Shown here: piece after piece, positions 1 to 11,545 of the stretch | Position numbering within the stretch: the stretch's first letter is position 1 | How the letters are laid out: every line of letters starts with the position of its first letter | From: Longimicrobium sp. | GTDB lineage: Bacteria > Gemmatimonadota > Gemmatimonadetes > Longimicrobiales > Longimicrobiaceae | Length of the DNA stretch: 64,000 nt | NCBI RefSeq assembly: GCF_035474595.1 | Contig: NZ_DATIND010000127.1 | Coordinates: forward strand, 37,440-101,439 | Reading direction: 5' to 3' | Program-made: the position numbers and the translations under genes | The notes under the pieces: model-generated | Databases searched by the model: none | What the model was told of the DNA's origin: nothing | Seen by the model: the letters and a program-made list of their open reading frames with translations, nothing else

Positions 1-1
1 C

Positions 2-358
2 TGCGCCGAGAACCTGGCCGTCACCGACCGCACGCGGGCGCCGTGGGGCGGGCGCTACCGGCCGGTGTTCGCGGCGGTGTTCGGGCTGGTGCACGGCGCG
101 GGCTTCGCCAACTACCTGCACGACCTGTTCGTGGACCGCGTCGCCGTGCCGCTGCTGGGCTTCAACGTCGGCATCGAGGCGGGGCAGATCGTCGTCCTGC
201 TCGCCGCGGCGGCCGTCTTCGCGGCGATGGATGCGGTGTTCCGCGCGGCCCCCGTCCCCCGCATTTCCGCGTCGCCCCTCCGCGCGCGGGTGGTGATGGT
301 GTCGGGGATGGTGGCCGTGGTCGCCACCGTCTGGGCCGCCCAGCGCAAGCCGTGGTGA
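2..358 (+). CDS. HupE/UreJ-family membrane protein, C-terminal part
   Basis: The reading frame is open from the first bases, so the gene begins before the window; about 118 residues remain. The segments FGLVHGAGFA and GFNVGIEAGQ match the HupE/UreJ_2 family, polytopic inner-membrane proteins linked by homology to hydrogenase/urease metal handling but also common beside DUF6702 genes in organisms without those enzymes. Two hydrophobic stretches (near VVLLAAAAVFAAM and VVMVSGMVAVVATV) look like the last membrane helices. A DUF6702 gene follows on the same strand after a repeat-filled gap, which supports the second context. The exact substrate is unknown. Confidence 0.8.
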   Translation, partial: CAENLAVTDRTRAPWGGRYRPVFAAVFGLVHGAGFANYLHDLFVDRVAVPLLGFNVGIEAGQIVVLLAAAAVFAAMDAVFRAAPVPRISASPLRARVVMVSGMVAVVATVWAAQRKPW

Positions 359-359
359 A

Positions 360-484
360 GTGCGAGAGTGCGAGAGTGCGAGAGTGCGAGAGTGCGAGAG
401 TGCGAGAGTGCGAGAGTGCGAGAGTGCGAGAGTGCGAGAGTGCGAGAGTGCGAGAGTGCGAGAGTGCGAGAGTGCGAGAGTGCG
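360..484. repeat. 8-bp microsatellite (GTGCGAGA), about 15.6 units
   Basis: Perfect tandem repetition of GTGCGAGA begins two bases after the HupE-like stop codon. Because the period is 8, every reading frame through it stays open, which creates false ORFs rich in REC/ESA. Shorter relatives with units of the form GTGCGRRA (reverse TYYCGCAC) occur near 7.4, 21.8, 38.7 and 42.8 kb, with a GTACGRRA variant at 24.0 kb. The rest of the gap to the next gene (485-721) holds one double-hairpin repeat and no gene. Confidence 0.97.
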
Positions 485-600
485 GCCCGTGACGCATGTA
501 CATTTCCGCACGCACGACCAGGCGTCATCCAGAGTCGTCTCCGCGCTGCGCGCGTCCAGGGGAGGATGAAAGGACGAGCCGTAGCCGCCGACGAGCCGAA

Positions 601-660
601 CAGCCTCGCGCAGTTTGCGAGGCTTCCCGTAGTTGTTGCTGCGACTTCAGTCGCCGGTGA
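601..660 (+). repeat. Double-hairpin interspersed repeat, type A, copy 1
   Basis: First of five near-identical 60-bp copies. Hairpin 1 is GCCTCGC (603-609), a 7-nt loop and GCGAGGC (617-623). After a spacer containing GTTGTTGC comes hairpin 2, GCGACT (641-646), TC loop, AGTCGC (649-654). It lies between a HupE-like and a DUF6702 gene on the same strand. See the covariation finding for comparison among copies. Confidence 0.9.
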
Positions 661-721
661 CCGGCTGCGCGCGGAACTTTCTATCGATTCAGGCCGGACT
701 TCAACCGCAGGGATTCTGGGG

Positions 722-1201
722 ATGATGACGACGCGGTTCGCGCGGTTGGCATGCGCAGGGATAGCGATCCTCGCCTCGATGGGCGCGGCGCCGGGGAGGA
801 TGCATCCGCTGCACACGACGCTGACGCAGATCACCGCCGGGCCCGGGCGCGCGACGATCTGGGTGCGCGCGTTCGCGGACGACTTCGCGCGCGGCGTGGC
901 GCCGGTGCGCGCGCCCGCCGGCGCGGACGCGGCGCAGGCGTACCTGGCGGCATCGATCGCCGTGTGGGACCGCGCGGGGCGGCGCGCGGCGCTGGTCCCG
1001 TGCGGCACTCGCCGCTCGGGCGACCTGCTCTGGTACTGCCTGCGCGCGCAGACGCCGGGCGGCCTGAGCGGCGCGCGCGTGCTGAACCGGATGCAGTTCT
1101 CCGTCTACGACGACCAGGTGAACGTGGTCCAGGCCGCGTACGGCGGGCGCAGCACCAGCCTCCTCTTCGTCCCCGGCGACGAGGCGAAGCGGCTGCCGTA
1201 G
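722..1201 (+). CDS. DUF6702 family protein
   Basis: About 159 residues. A hydrophobic signal-like N-terminus (ARLACAGIAILASMGAAP) is followed by HPLHTTLTQI and VRAFADDF, which resemble the start of the DUF6702 family, periplasmic or secreted proteins of unknown function that are often encoded beside HupE/UreJ_2-like membrane proteins, as here. Two adjacent ATG codons (722, 725) can start it; 722 was chosen, with a weak CTGGGG upstream. A single cysteine pair (VPCGTRR and LWYCLRAQ) could form a disulfide after export. Role unknown. Confidence 0.75.
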   Translation: MMTTRFARLACAGIAILASMGAAPGRMHPLHTTLTQITAGPGRATIWVRAFADDFARGVAPVRAPAGADAAQAYLAASIAVWDRAGRRAALVPCGTRRSGDLLWYCLRAQTPGGLSGARVLNRMQFSVYDDQVNVVQAAYGGRSTSLLFVPGDEAKRLP

Positions 1202-1314
1202 GCCCGTGTCCCCCGACTCGCCGTGATCGCCACACCCCCAACGACGGCTCGGCGGGATGAGGAGGCCTCCACACTCAGGAGAGACCTTGCTGCGACAGGA
1301 TCGGGAACTATGAT

Positions 1315-1344
1315 CCCCTGTCCCCTGTCCCCTGTCCCCTGTCC
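1315..1344. repeat. Heptamer tandem repeat (CCCCTGT)4 in a gene-free gap
   Basis: Four perfect CCCCTGT units plus CC lie in the 381-bp gap between the DUF6702 gene and the sigma factor gene. The flanking segment (CCCCATCTTCCTGC at about 1351) resembles the tail of the hairpin repeats near 12.1 and 50.0 kb. Nothing else was recognised in the gap; ORFs there lack coding-like composition. Confidence 0.85.
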
Positions 1345-1582
1345 AGGACCCCATCTTCCTGCAGTCCCCGGAGATACATCCACCACGAACGCCGGGCTCG
1401 TACCTCCTTCCATGACACACGCGGCGCGCGGGCCCGTCCTTGCCGGAAATCTCGCGGCAAACCTTATGCAGTTGTTGCCGGCCACCCGGGCGGGTACATT
1501 CCGCGGGGTTCCCCGGCCCCACCTGGCGCGCCCGGAACCCGCACGGCGCCCCGCGGCGCATCATCCCACAAGGAGCGACGAT

Positions 1583-2185
1583 TTGGCGGTGCCCGACACG
1601 CTCGTTCCGGCACAGGCGGACCGCGAGCTGGTGCGGCGCATGGCCGCGGGAGACGAGGCCGCGCTGGGTGCGCTGCACGACCGCTACGCCACGCTCCTGC
1701 ACTCGCTGGTCATCCGCATCGTGGGCGATCCCGACGACGCCGAGGAGGTGCTGGAGGAGACCTTCTGGCAGGCGTGGCGGCAGGCCGGGCGCTACGAGGA
1801 AGGGCGCGGCGGGCTGAGCACCTGGCTGGTGATGATGGCCCGCAGCCGCGCGCTGGACCGCATCCGCAGCCGCCGGCGCGTGCGCGAGGAGCGCTGGGAA
1901 GAGCTTCCCGAGCCGTCGTACGTGGAGGCGGGCGGAAGCGGCGACGTGCCCTCGCCGCTGGAGTCGGCGCAGGCGGACGAGGTGCGGCGCGTGGTCGCCA
2001 GCGCGGTGGCCAGGCTGCCGCCCGAGCAGCGGCAGACGGTGGAGCTGGCCTATTTCCGGGGGATGAGCCAGACGGAGATCGCGGAGGCCACCGGGCAGCC
2101 CCTGGGTACGGTGAAGACGCGGGCACGGCTGGCGCTGACCAAGCTGCGGGACGCGCTGGCGGTGCTGAGGGAGGACGCCCGATGA
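1583..2185 (+). CDS. ECF-family RNA polymerase sigma factor (SigK/RpoE-like)
   Basis: About 200 residues, normal for an ECF sigma factor. Region 2 is seen in DAEEVLEETFWQAWR with the DNA-melting segment near YEEGRGGLSTWL, and region 4 in LPPEQRQTVELAYFRGMSQTEIAE followed by the helix-turn-helix GTVKTRARLAL. The TTG at 1583 is preferred because AAGGAG sits at 1570-1575 with 7 bases spacing and the protein then begins directly before the family's DRELVRRMAAGDE. The stop overlaps the anti-sigma ATG by 4 bp, so the two are translationally coupled. It probably controls its own operon; the inducing signal is not visible. Confidence 0.93.
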   Translation: MAVPDTLVPAQADRELVRRMAAGDEAALGALHDRYATLLHSLVIRIVGDPDDAEEVLEETFWQAWRQAGRYEEGRGGLSTWLVMMARSRALDRIRSRRRVREERWEELPEPSYVEAGGSGDVPSPLESAQADEVRRVVASAVARLPPEQRQTVELAYFRGMSQTEIAEATGQPLGTVKTRARLALTKLRDALAVLREDAR

Positions 2186-3090
2186 GCCCGGAGATGGGAC
2201 ACGACGACGTGCGGACCGCGCTGGCCGCCGAGGCGCTGGGCGCGCTGGACGGCGACGAGGCGGAAGCGGTCCGCGCGCACCTGGCGGACTGCGCCGAGTG
2301 CCGGAGCGAGCTGGAGGAGCTGCGCGAGGCGGCGGCCGCGCTCGCGCACGCCGCCCCGCCGGCGCCGATGGACGCGGATCGCTCCGCCCGCCTGCGCGCT
2401 CGCCTGGTCGCCCGCGCCGCCGCCGACCGCGCGGGCGGCGCACACGACGCGAATCCGGACGCGTTTTCGACCGGGCCGGCGCTGAAGGCCGTCGCGCCGC
2501 CGCTATCGGTGCCGGACGACCGCGGCGGCGTGATCCCGATCGCCCGCGCGCGGGAGCGGCGGGGGGGGATGGGAGGATGGCTGGCGGCCGCGGCGGCGGT
2601 GCTGCTGCTGATCGGCGTGGGCGCCTACGCCGCGCGGATGAAGGGACGCTACGACGCGCTGAGCGAGCGCTATGCGTCGCTCGACGACGAGCGCACGCGG
2701 CTGGTGCGGTCGGTGGCGCGGCGCGACTCGACGCTGGCGTCGCTCTCCGGGGCGGGGGTGCAGGTGATCGAGCTGGCGTCCACCCAGCGGCGGGCGCCGA
2801 ACGGGCGGATGTTCTGGGACCCGGCCACCGCGCGCTGGACCTTCTTCGCGCACGACATGCCCGCGCTGAAGGCCGGGCGCGACTACCAGCTCTGGCTCAT
2901 CACCCCCGCGGGCCCGGTGAGCGCGGGCACCTTCAGGCCGTCGCCCGACGGTGGCGCGGTGGTGCAGGCCACCTACCCGCTCCCCCGCGACCAGCTGAAG
3001 GCCATCGCCGTCACCGAGGAGCCCGCGGGCGGCCTGCCGAAGCCCAGCGGCACCCCGCTGATCGTTGGCACGTACGGGACGACGGAGTAG
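2182..3090 (+). CDS. RskA-like anti-sigma factor with zinc-binding N-terminal domain
   Basis: About 302 residues. The N-terminal cytoplasmic part carries the HxxxCxxC anti-sigma motif (HLADCAEC, about residues 33-40), a charged linker follows, then a single membrane helix (WLAAAAAVLLLIGVGAYAA, about 133-151), a short coiled-coil stretch (RYDALSERYASLDDERTRLV) and a C-terminal extracytoplasmic RskA-type domain (MFWDPATARWTFFAHDMPAL; YQLWLITPAGP). It should hold the ECF sigma factor encoded just upstream at the membrane until regulated proteolysis releases it. Overlap with the sigma gene is ATGA. Confidence 0.92.
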   Translation: MSPEMGHDDVRTALAAEALGALDGDEAEAVRAHLADCAECRSELEELREAAAALAHAAPPAPMDADRSARLRARLVARAAADRAGGAHDANPDAFSTGPALKAVAPPLSVPDDRGGVIPIARARERRGGMGGWLAAAAAVLLLIGVGAYAARMKGRYDALSERYASLDDERTRLVRSVARRDSTLASLSGAGVQVIELASTQRRAPNGRMFWDPATARWTFFAHDMPALKAGRDYQLWLITPAGPVSAGTFRPSPDGGAVVQATYPLPRDQLKAIAVTEEPAGGLPKPSGTPLIVGTYGTTE

Positions 3091-3215
3091 AAGGACTGAG
3101 AGATGGATGACAAAGCGCCCCGGCGAAATGTCGTGATCGATTGCACCCACGGTCTTGACACTCTGTTCAGGATGTGAGATGTTCGGGGAGCGAAGCCAGT
3201 TCCACTGGAGGTACC

Positions 3216-3389
3216 ATGAAGCACGTCGACGAGGTGGCTGGGACGATCGGGACGCCTCTGCCTGATCCCGGCAGCGGCGTTCTCCCGCCGCTCCCATCCG
3301 AGGACCAGAAGTTCTTCGACGAATCGTTCCGCGCCGGCATCAAAGGCGTGGGCGAACTGGTGCGCAAGCGTAAGAAGCCGAAGCCGTAA
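3216..3389 (+). CDS. Small hypothetical protein
   Basis: 57 residues, starting at an ATG 5 bases after TGGAGG (3207-3212), a strong ribosome binding site. It is proline-rich in the middle (LPPLPSEDQKFFDESF) and ends in a very basic tail (VRKRKKPKP). I do not recognise a family. It lies 80 bp upstream of the tandem MazF-like gene on the same strand, so it could be a partner peptide, but that is a guess from position only. Confidence 0.5.
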   Translation: MKHVDEVAGTIGTPLPDPGSGVLPPLPSEDQKFFDESFRAGIKGVGELVRKRKKPKP

Positions 3390-3469
3390 CGCGACCGACT
3401 GCAGTGAAATCTCCGCGGGCCAGTGACCTCCTCTCTGGCCCGCGCTTCATTTCCGCCTGCGGTGTCCCG

Positions 3470-4195
3470 ATGCCTCATCCCGGCCAGGTCTTCTACCTCC
3501 CACCCGAACGAGGGGAGGAGCCAAACAAGGGCGATCGTCCACACGTGCTGCTGAGCCTCTGCCCACCCGGGGCGGAGATCGCAACCCTCGCGTATGGAAG
3601 CACGAGGACGACCGACGCCCGGCATGGGGCGGAAGCCGTTCTGGTGGAACCCGGTGGGACATCGTATCGCGGCACCGGCCTTGTCTACCCTACCTACCTC
3701 TATCCGTCGCGCCTGGTGACGTTCCCCGCCGATGCGCTCGGCGCGCCGGCGGGGGTGATCATCGACGAGATGCCCCTCGTCCGCGAATCGCTGAGGCGAG
3801 CTCTCGGCCTGGGCACTGGGGTTACTGGTGAACGCAACGTTCCCGGTGCCAACCGGCGAGGGCGCCTCGTGGAACTCGTCCCGGTAGTCGTCGAGGAATG
3901 GGAGGTCCGGTACGCGCTCGTGGTAACCGCGCCCCGGTACTCACGCACCGGATTCCAGCAGACCGTGGTTCCCCTGCTCCCGGACGAATGCGAACCGCGG
4001 CCCCTCGACGTGATTATTTCGCCCAGCTCGGCACTCGCCCATGTGCACCCGCCGCTGTTGCACACGTTGCTTGCCGCCACGATGGTGGCAACCGTGCATC
4101 AGCCCAGTTCCGTCTTGCGCTATCTGGACATCATCGTCGAGCCGGAGTTGATGGGACAGGTGGAATCGGCCCTCATTCTTCATTTCGGGCTCTGA
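3470..4195 (+). CDS. Possible tandem MazF/PemK-like domain protein
   Basis: 241 residues. The start PHPGQVFYLPP followed by GDRPHVLLS resembles the opening strands of PemK/MazF toxins (typically GEIW...RPVLVLS). A second stretch, RYALVVTAPRYSRTGFQQTVVPLL, about 130 residues later, repeats the same pattern. This suggests two degenerate CcdB/PemK-fold halves in one chain, twice the normal toxin length. Base composition is slightly less extreme than in neighbours. No clear antitoxin is adjacent except the small ORF upstream. The family assignment is tentative; a structure comparison would decide it. Confidence 0.45.
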   Translation: MPHPGQVFYLPPERGEEPNKGDRPHVLLSLCPPGAEIATLAYGSTRTTDARHGAEAVLVEPGGTSYRGTGLVYPTYLYPSRLVTFPADALGAPAGVIIDEMPLVRESLRRALGLGTGVTGERNVPGANRRGRLVELVPVVVEEWEVRYALVVTAPRYSRTGFQQTVVPLLPDECEPRPLDVIISPSSALAHVHPPLLHTLLAATMVATVHQPSSVLRYLDIIVEPELMGQVESALILHFGL

Positions 4196-4206
4196 TCCGG
4201 TTTTGC

Positions 4207-7104
4207 CTACCCCTCCACCTTCTCCAGCAGCGCGACGGGGAAATCGCCCAGCGCGTCCGCCAGCGGCAGCCCACCGTTCCCCGCGTCGATCTCGGCGCCG
4301 GTGAAGAGGTTGCGCCAGCGGCCGCGGGTCTCGTCGCCGGCCACCGCCGTGTCGGCCCACGCCTCGGCGCCGGGCACGTCGCCGCCGGTGAGCGTGGCGA
4401 CGAGGCGGGGGACGATGGTGAGCAGCGTGCTGCCGCCGCCGCGGCGCGCGAAGGCGGCGGCGTGCTCGGCCCTGGCGCCGGTGACGGCGAGCGGGAGGTA
4501 CTCGCCCGCGGTGAAGGCGTCCGCGTTGTCCTCGCGGGCGCAGAGGGCCACGTGCGTCACGAACAGCTTGATGCGCCCATCCTCCCACCGCTCCACCAGC
4601 TCGCGGCAGAGCGCGCCTCGATCCCCCCGCATCCGCTCGCGCACGCCGGCGAGGAGGGTGCGGCGGAGCGCGTAGTCCACCGGGCGGCGGTTGTCGGGGT
4701 CCACCAGCGACAGGTCCCAGATCTCCTGCCCCTGGTAGACGTCGGGAACGCCGGGAGCGGTGAGCTTCACCAGCGTCTGCGCCAGCGCGTTCACCATCCC
4801 CAGCCGCGCGATCGGCCGGTGGAACGCCGCCAGGTCGGCCAGGAAGGGGTTGTCGCCCTCGCGCCGCAGGATCGCCGCGATGAAGTCGCGCAGGCCCGCG
4901 TCGTACGCCTCGTTGGGGTTGATCCAGCTGGTGTGGACCTTGGCCTCGCGGGTGGCCTTGTCCATGTACTGCTGGATGCGCGAGATGAACTCGCCGTGCG
5001 CCTCCGCGTCCATCTCCCCCAGCGGCCACGCGCCGACCAGCGTCTGGTACAGGAGGTACTCGTCGTTGCGGTCGGGGATGGGCTCGCCGTCCTCGTCGCG
5101 GCGGTGCGCGGCGTTCATCCCGGCCCAGCGGTTCACCGCCCGGCCCCACGCCTCGGGGATCTCGCTCAGCACGTCGATGCGGGCGCGCACGTCCTCGCTG
5201 CGCTTGGTGTCGTGCGTGCTGCTGGCCGAGAGCGCGCCCGGCCACCGCTCCGCGCGCTCCGCCATGAAGGCGTGGAACTCGTCCACGCTTACCCCGAAGC
5301 GGTCCGGCTCGCCCCCCACCTCGTTCAGCGAGACCAGGCGGTTGAAGACGTAGAAGGCCGTGTCTTCCACCCCCTTGGCCATCACCGGCCCGGTGAGCTG
5401 CTGGAACTTCATCACGAAGCGCGCGTGCTGCTGCCGGTCGTCCTCGGTGAGCGAATCGGGCCAGTGCAGCAGGAGCACGTCGCGCACGAAGTCGAAGATC
5501 GACCCGCTGACGCTGGGGTTGCGGCGCCCGGCCAGCCGCACCGCCTGGTCCACGTAGCGCCGGTCGCGGTCGCTCACCTCGCCCGCGAAGGCGTCGATGT
5601 AGGTGCGGTAGACGGGGAAGCAGGCCACCACCTCGCGCAGCGCGTCGCGCAGCGCCCCCCAGGTGAAGTCGCGGTACAGGCGGTTCTTCTCGCTGATGCG
5701 GTCCAGCATGGTGGTGAGCACCGTGAGCTCGCTGACCAGCGCGAAGCGGAGGATCTGCGCCTTCTTCTCGTAGACCAGGTCGCGGAACCTGGCGCGGATG
5801 CCGGTGAAGCGGCGGTAGGTCTCGTCCATCGCCTGCAGGTTGGCGCCGGCGACGAAGATGCCGTTCACCCGGTTCAGGAACTCGTATCCCACCGTTCCCG
5901 CCACCGGCCAGTCCTCGGGCAGCTTCTCGTCGCCGGTGAGGATCTTCTCCACGACCACGTAGAAGCGCTCGCGGGCATCGACCCCCGCGGTCTCGGCCTG
6001 CAGGTCGCGCAGGTAGTCGCGCGGGTGGAACAGCCCGTCGGGGTGGTCGATGCGCAGCCCCGTGACCTTTCCCTCGCGGACCAGGCGGAGGATGAGGCGG
6101 TGCGTGTCCTGGAAAACCTGGGGGACTTCGACGCGCACGCCGGCCAGCTCGTTCACGTCGAAGAAGCGCCGGTAGTTGATCTCCTCGGCCGCCACGCGCC
6201 AGAAAGCCAGCCGGTAAGCCTGCGCCTCGAGCAGCTCGTGCAGCCGGTCGAACGAGGCCGCATCCCCCGGCGTGCCGTTGAAGGCGGCCACGGCCTGGTC
6301 CACCGCCACCGCCACGTCGCCCGACATGCCGTACAGGCCGGAAAGGCGGCGCTGGGTGACGATCTTCTCGCGGCGGCGCTCCACCACGCTCTGCCGGTCG
6401 GTGCGCCGCCGCGCGGGAAGGCGCTCCAGCGCGGTGGCGATGGACTCCAGCTCCATGCGGTCGGGGTGCTCCTCGTCCAGCACCCCGTCCAGCCGCGCCA
6501 GCGCCTCGCGCAGCACCGCCGCGGTCGAGGCCGGGGCGACCGGGAAGCGGTTCTCGAAGTACTCGATGCGGAACAGGCCGCCGGCGTACACCAGCTTCAG
6601 CTCGCCGCGCTCCAGCACGCACCCGTACTGGTCGCCCAGGATGGGGAGGAGGATCTTGCCGCCCAGCTCCGGCTGGCGCGGGTCCCAGTCGATGTCGAAG
6701 TACGCCGCGTGGGGCGAGTCGGGGCCGCCTTCCAGCACGTCCCACCACCACGGATTGGTGTGCCCGGCGATGCCCATGTGGTTGGGAACGATGTCGAGCA
6801 GGTGGCCCATTCCATGCTCACGCAGCACGCCCGCCAGCCGCACATGGTCCTCGTCCGTCCCGATCTCCGCGTTCAGCGACGCGTGGTCGGTGATGTCGTA
6901 TCCGTGCACGCTTCCCGGGCGCGCCTGCAGGTACGGCGACGCGTACAGGTCGCCGATCCCCAGCTCGCGCAGGTAGGGAACGACCTCGGCGGCCTGGCGG
7001 AAGGTGAAGCCGTGGTTCAGCTGCACCCGGTAGGTGGAGCGGGGGATGCGGCCGGCTGCGCTTGCAGGCGCGGCGTGGCCCCCGGTATTCTCGCGTGTCG
7101 TCAC
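4207..7104 (-). CDS. treY: Malto-oligosyltrehalose synthase TreY
   Basis: About 965 residues, usual for TreY, a GH13 enzyme that turns the reducing-end glucose of a maltodextrin into a trehalosyl unit. Opening RSTYRVQLNHGFTF and the GH13 motifs are visible: DIVPNHM (about residues 104-110), GLRIDHPDGL with the nucleophile Asp, FYVVVEKIL with the acid/base Glu, and STHDTKRSED. The GTG at 7104 was chosen because family similarity begins shortly after it; the frame is open further upstream but that part looks like antisense of the repeat-rich intergenic region. It is transcribed divergently from glgX-treZ, which supply the substrate and finish the pathway. Confidence 0.95.
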   Translation of the reverse strand: MTTRENTGGHAAPASAAGRIPRSTYRVQLNHGFTFRQAAEVVPYLRELGIGDLYASPYLQARPGSVHGYDITDHASLNAEIGTDEDHVRLAGVLREHGMGHLLDIVPNHMGIAGHTNPWWWDVLEGGPDSPHAAYFDIDWDPRQPELGGKILLPILGDQYGCVLERGELKLVYAGGLFRIEYFENRFPVAPASTAAVLREALARLDGVLDEEHPDRMELESIATALERLPARRRTDRQSVVERRREKIVTQRRLSGLYGMSGDVAVAVDQAVAAFNGTPGDAASFDRLHELLEAQAYRLAFWRVAAEEINYRRFFDVNELAGVRVEVPQVFQDTHRLILRLVREGKVTGLRIDHPDGLFHPRDYLRDLQAETAGVDARERFYVVVEKILTGDEKLPEDWPVAGTVGYEFLNRVNGIFVAGANLQAMDETYRRFTGIRARFRDLVYEKKAQILRFALVSELTVLTTMLDRISEKNRLYRDFTWGALRDALREVVACFPVYRTYIDAFAGEVSDRDRRYVDQAVRLAGRRNPSVSGSIFDFVRDVLLLHWPDSLTEDDRQQHARFVMKFQQLTGPVMAKGVEDTAFYVFNRLVSLNEVGGEPDRFGVSVDEFHAFMAERAERWPGALSASSTHDTKRSEDVRARIDVLSEIPEAWGRAVNRWAGMNAAHRRDEDGEPIPDRNDEYLLYQTLVGAWPLGEMDAEAHGEFISRIQQYMDKATREAKVHTSWINPNEAYDAGLRDFIAAILRREGDNPFLADLAAFHRPIARLGMVNALAQTLVKLTAPGVPDVYQGQEIWDLSLVDPDNRRPVDYALRRTLLAGVRERMRGDRGALCRELVERWEDGRIKLFVTHVALCAREDNADAFTAGEYLPLAVTGARAEHAAAFARRGGGSTLLTIVPRLVATLTGGDVPGAEAWADTAVAGDETRGRWRNLFTGAEIDAGNGGLPLADALGDFPVALLEKVEG

Positions 7105-7241
7105 GTGGATTTCCGTCCGTGGATTAGCCCCGCGGGTGGTCGCGGGCGCCGCGCGAGGGAGCAAGAAGCGGGCGCACCGCGCGGCAGATCGCACGGCCGT
7201 CGCATCCCCCAAACCGAACGGGGGAATCGGGAGACCTCGGC

Positions 7242-7340
7242 CCGAGAAGAGGCTTCGGCGCGGAGCGACGGCATCCTGACCGCCAAGCCGGCCCCCTCCC
7301 CCGGCCCCTCCGCCCGCTCCGCGGGGGGAGGGGAGAACTG
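7242..7340 (+). repeat. Type C repeat, 5' half only
   Basis: This shares the segment GCATCCTGACCGCC, then CCCCTCCCCC, GGCCCCTCCGCCCGCTCCGC and GGGGAGGGGAGAACT with the full-length type C copies near 36.2, 46.1 and 47.9 kb, but the second half is missing. The CCCCTCCCC/GGGGAGGGG pair forms a strong hairpin. It lies in the 344-bp intergenic space between divergent treY and glgX, where promoters for both must also sit. Confidence 0.75.
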
Positions 7341-7392
7341 CAACCGGGGCGGCAGACCTCTGGCACGAGGCCGGAGGCTCACGGCGACCGAC

Positions 7393-7446
7393 GCACACTC
7401 ACGCACTCACGCACTTTCGCACTTTCGCACCTCTCGCCCCTCGCAC
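7393..7446. repeat. 8-bp microsatellite (TYYCGCAC type) abutting the glgX start
   Basis: Units GCACTCAC, GCACTTTC, GCACTTTC and degenerate GCACCTCT, GCCCCTC, GCAC run up to 2 bases before the glgX ATG. There is no Shine-Dalgarno-like sequence between repeat and start; the repeat fills the place where one would be. Confidence 0.85.
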
Positions 7447-7448
7447 GG

Positions 7449-9655
<2,207 letters not shown>

Positions 9656-9656
<1 letters not shown>

Positions 9657-11545
9657 TGGGAGAGGGCACCCGCTGGCGCCTGCCGTTCGGCGCCAACGTG
9701 AGCGATGCGGGAACCGGATTCCGCGTCTGGGCGCCGGGGCACGAGCGCGTCGATGTCGTCCTCTACGGACCGGACGCGGAGGCCGTGCACCCGCTGGAGG
9801 CGGAGGACGGCGGGTGGTTCGGGTGCACCCTGGGCGGCGCCGGCGCGGGCGCGCGCTACCGCTACCGCCTGGACGGCGGCGACGCCTTTCCCGACCCCGC
9901 CTCGCGCGCGCAGCCCGGCGGTGTGCACGACCCGTCCGAGGTGGTCGATCCCTCGGCGTTCGCGTGGACGGACGAGGGGTGGCAGGGGGTAGAGGCGGAA
10001 GATCTTGTCATCTACGAGCTGCACGTGGGGACGTTCACCCCCGAGGGGACCTTCGACGCCGCCATCTCCCGGCTCGCCGATCTGGCGGAGCTGGGGGTGA
10101 CGGCGATCGAGCTGATGCCCGTGGCCTCCTTCCCCGGCGCGCGCAACTGGGGGTACGACGGGGTGGACCTGTTCGCCCCGCAGGCCAGCTACGGCGGGCC
10201 GGAGGGGCTGCGGCGGCTGGTGGACGCGGCGCACGCGCGCGGGCTGGGGGTGATCCTGGACGTGGTCTACAACCACCTGGGGCCCGAGGGGAACTACCTT
10301 CCCGCCTTTACCAGCGGCCGCTACTTCACCGATCGCCACAAGACGCCGTGGGGCGACGCGGTGAACTTCGACGGCCCCGGCAGCGCGCCGGTGCGCGAGT
10401 TCGTGATCCAGAACGCGCTGCACTGGGCGTACGAGTACCACGTGGACGGGCTGCGGCTGGACGCCACGCACGCCATCGTGGACGACAGCCCCGTGCACGT
10501 GCTGGCGGAGATGGTCACGCGGGTGCGCGAATCGCTTCCCCCCGGCCGCTGCTTCGAATTCATCGCCGAGGACGAGCGCAACGAGCGGCGCGTGGTCACC
10601 CCGCGGGCGGACGGGGGATGGGGGTTCACCGGCGTGTGGGCCGACGACTTCCACCACGCCGTGCGCCGGCTGATCGCGGGCGACCGCGAGGCCTACTTCG
10701 CCGACTACGACGGGACGGTGAAGGAGGTGGCGACCGCGCTGCGGAAGGGATGGCTGTACGAGGGCCAGCGCTCGCGCAACCACGGCACGCCGCGCGGCAC
10801 ACCCGCGGACGGGCTGCCGCCGACGGCGTTCGTGCACTGCATCCAGAACCACGACCAGGTGGGCAACCGCGCCATGGGCGACCGGCTGCACGATGCCGCG
10901 CCGCTCGCCGCCACGCGCGCCGCCGCCGCCGTCCTCCTCCTCTCGCCCTACACGCCGATGCTGTGGATGGGGCAGGAGTGGGCCGCCTCCGCGCCGTTCC
11001 AGTACTTCACCGACCATCCCGAGGAGCTGGGGAAGCGGGTGACGGAGGGGCGGCGGCAGGAGTTCGGGAAGTTCTCCGCCTTCGCCGACCCCGCGGTGCG
11101 CGAGCGCATCCCCGACCCGCAGGCGGAGGAGACCTTCCTGCGCAGCAAGCTGGACTGGAACGAGCGCGGCCGGATGCCGCACACGGGGATGCTGGCGCTG
11201 CACCGCGCGCTCCTGCATCTCCGCCGCACGCACCCCGCCCTCCGTCGCCGCGACCGCCGGTCCTTCGCCGCAGCCGCGGTCGGGGACGGCGCGCTCATCC
11301 TGCGGCGGACGGGGGATGACGGAAGCGCGCTCCTCCTGGTCGCGGCGTTCGAAGGTGATGTCAGCATCGACCTCACCTCGCGGGAGGAGACGCGCGCGCC
11401 GGACGGTGCCGCGTGGGATGTCCATCTGGCAACGGAGGAAGGGCGCTTCGGGGGGGAGATGGAGGGCGGTCTCGCCACCCTCTCGTCCGGCGGACGGCTG
11501 GAGATGCGCGGCCCGGGCGCGGTGGTGCTGGTGGGGGAGCGATGA
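9656..11545 (+). CDS. treZ: Malto-oligosyltrehalose trehalohydrolase TreZ
   Basis: 629 residues, typical for TreZ. It opens with the characteristic RLPFGANV and FRVWAPGHERVDVVL (CBM48-like), and carries DVVYNHLGPEGNY, GLRLDATHAI (nucleophile Asp), FIAEDERNE (acid/base Glu) and IQNHDQVGNRA. It releases free trehalose from the maltooligosyl-trehalose that TreY makes. It is coupled to glgX by a 1-bp overlap and to the downstream phosphodiesterase gene by an ATGA overlap, giving a three-gene operon. Confidence 0.95.

Noticed and set aside
360..484. Possible CRISPR array
   Set aside because: The repeat is a perfect 8-bp microsatellite without spacers and no cas gene is nearby.
43..569. ORFs through the 8-bp microsatellite giving REC/ESA peptide repeats on both strands
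   Set aside because: Period 8 keeps all frames open; there is no ribosome binding site or coding-like composition, so they are artefacts of the repeat.
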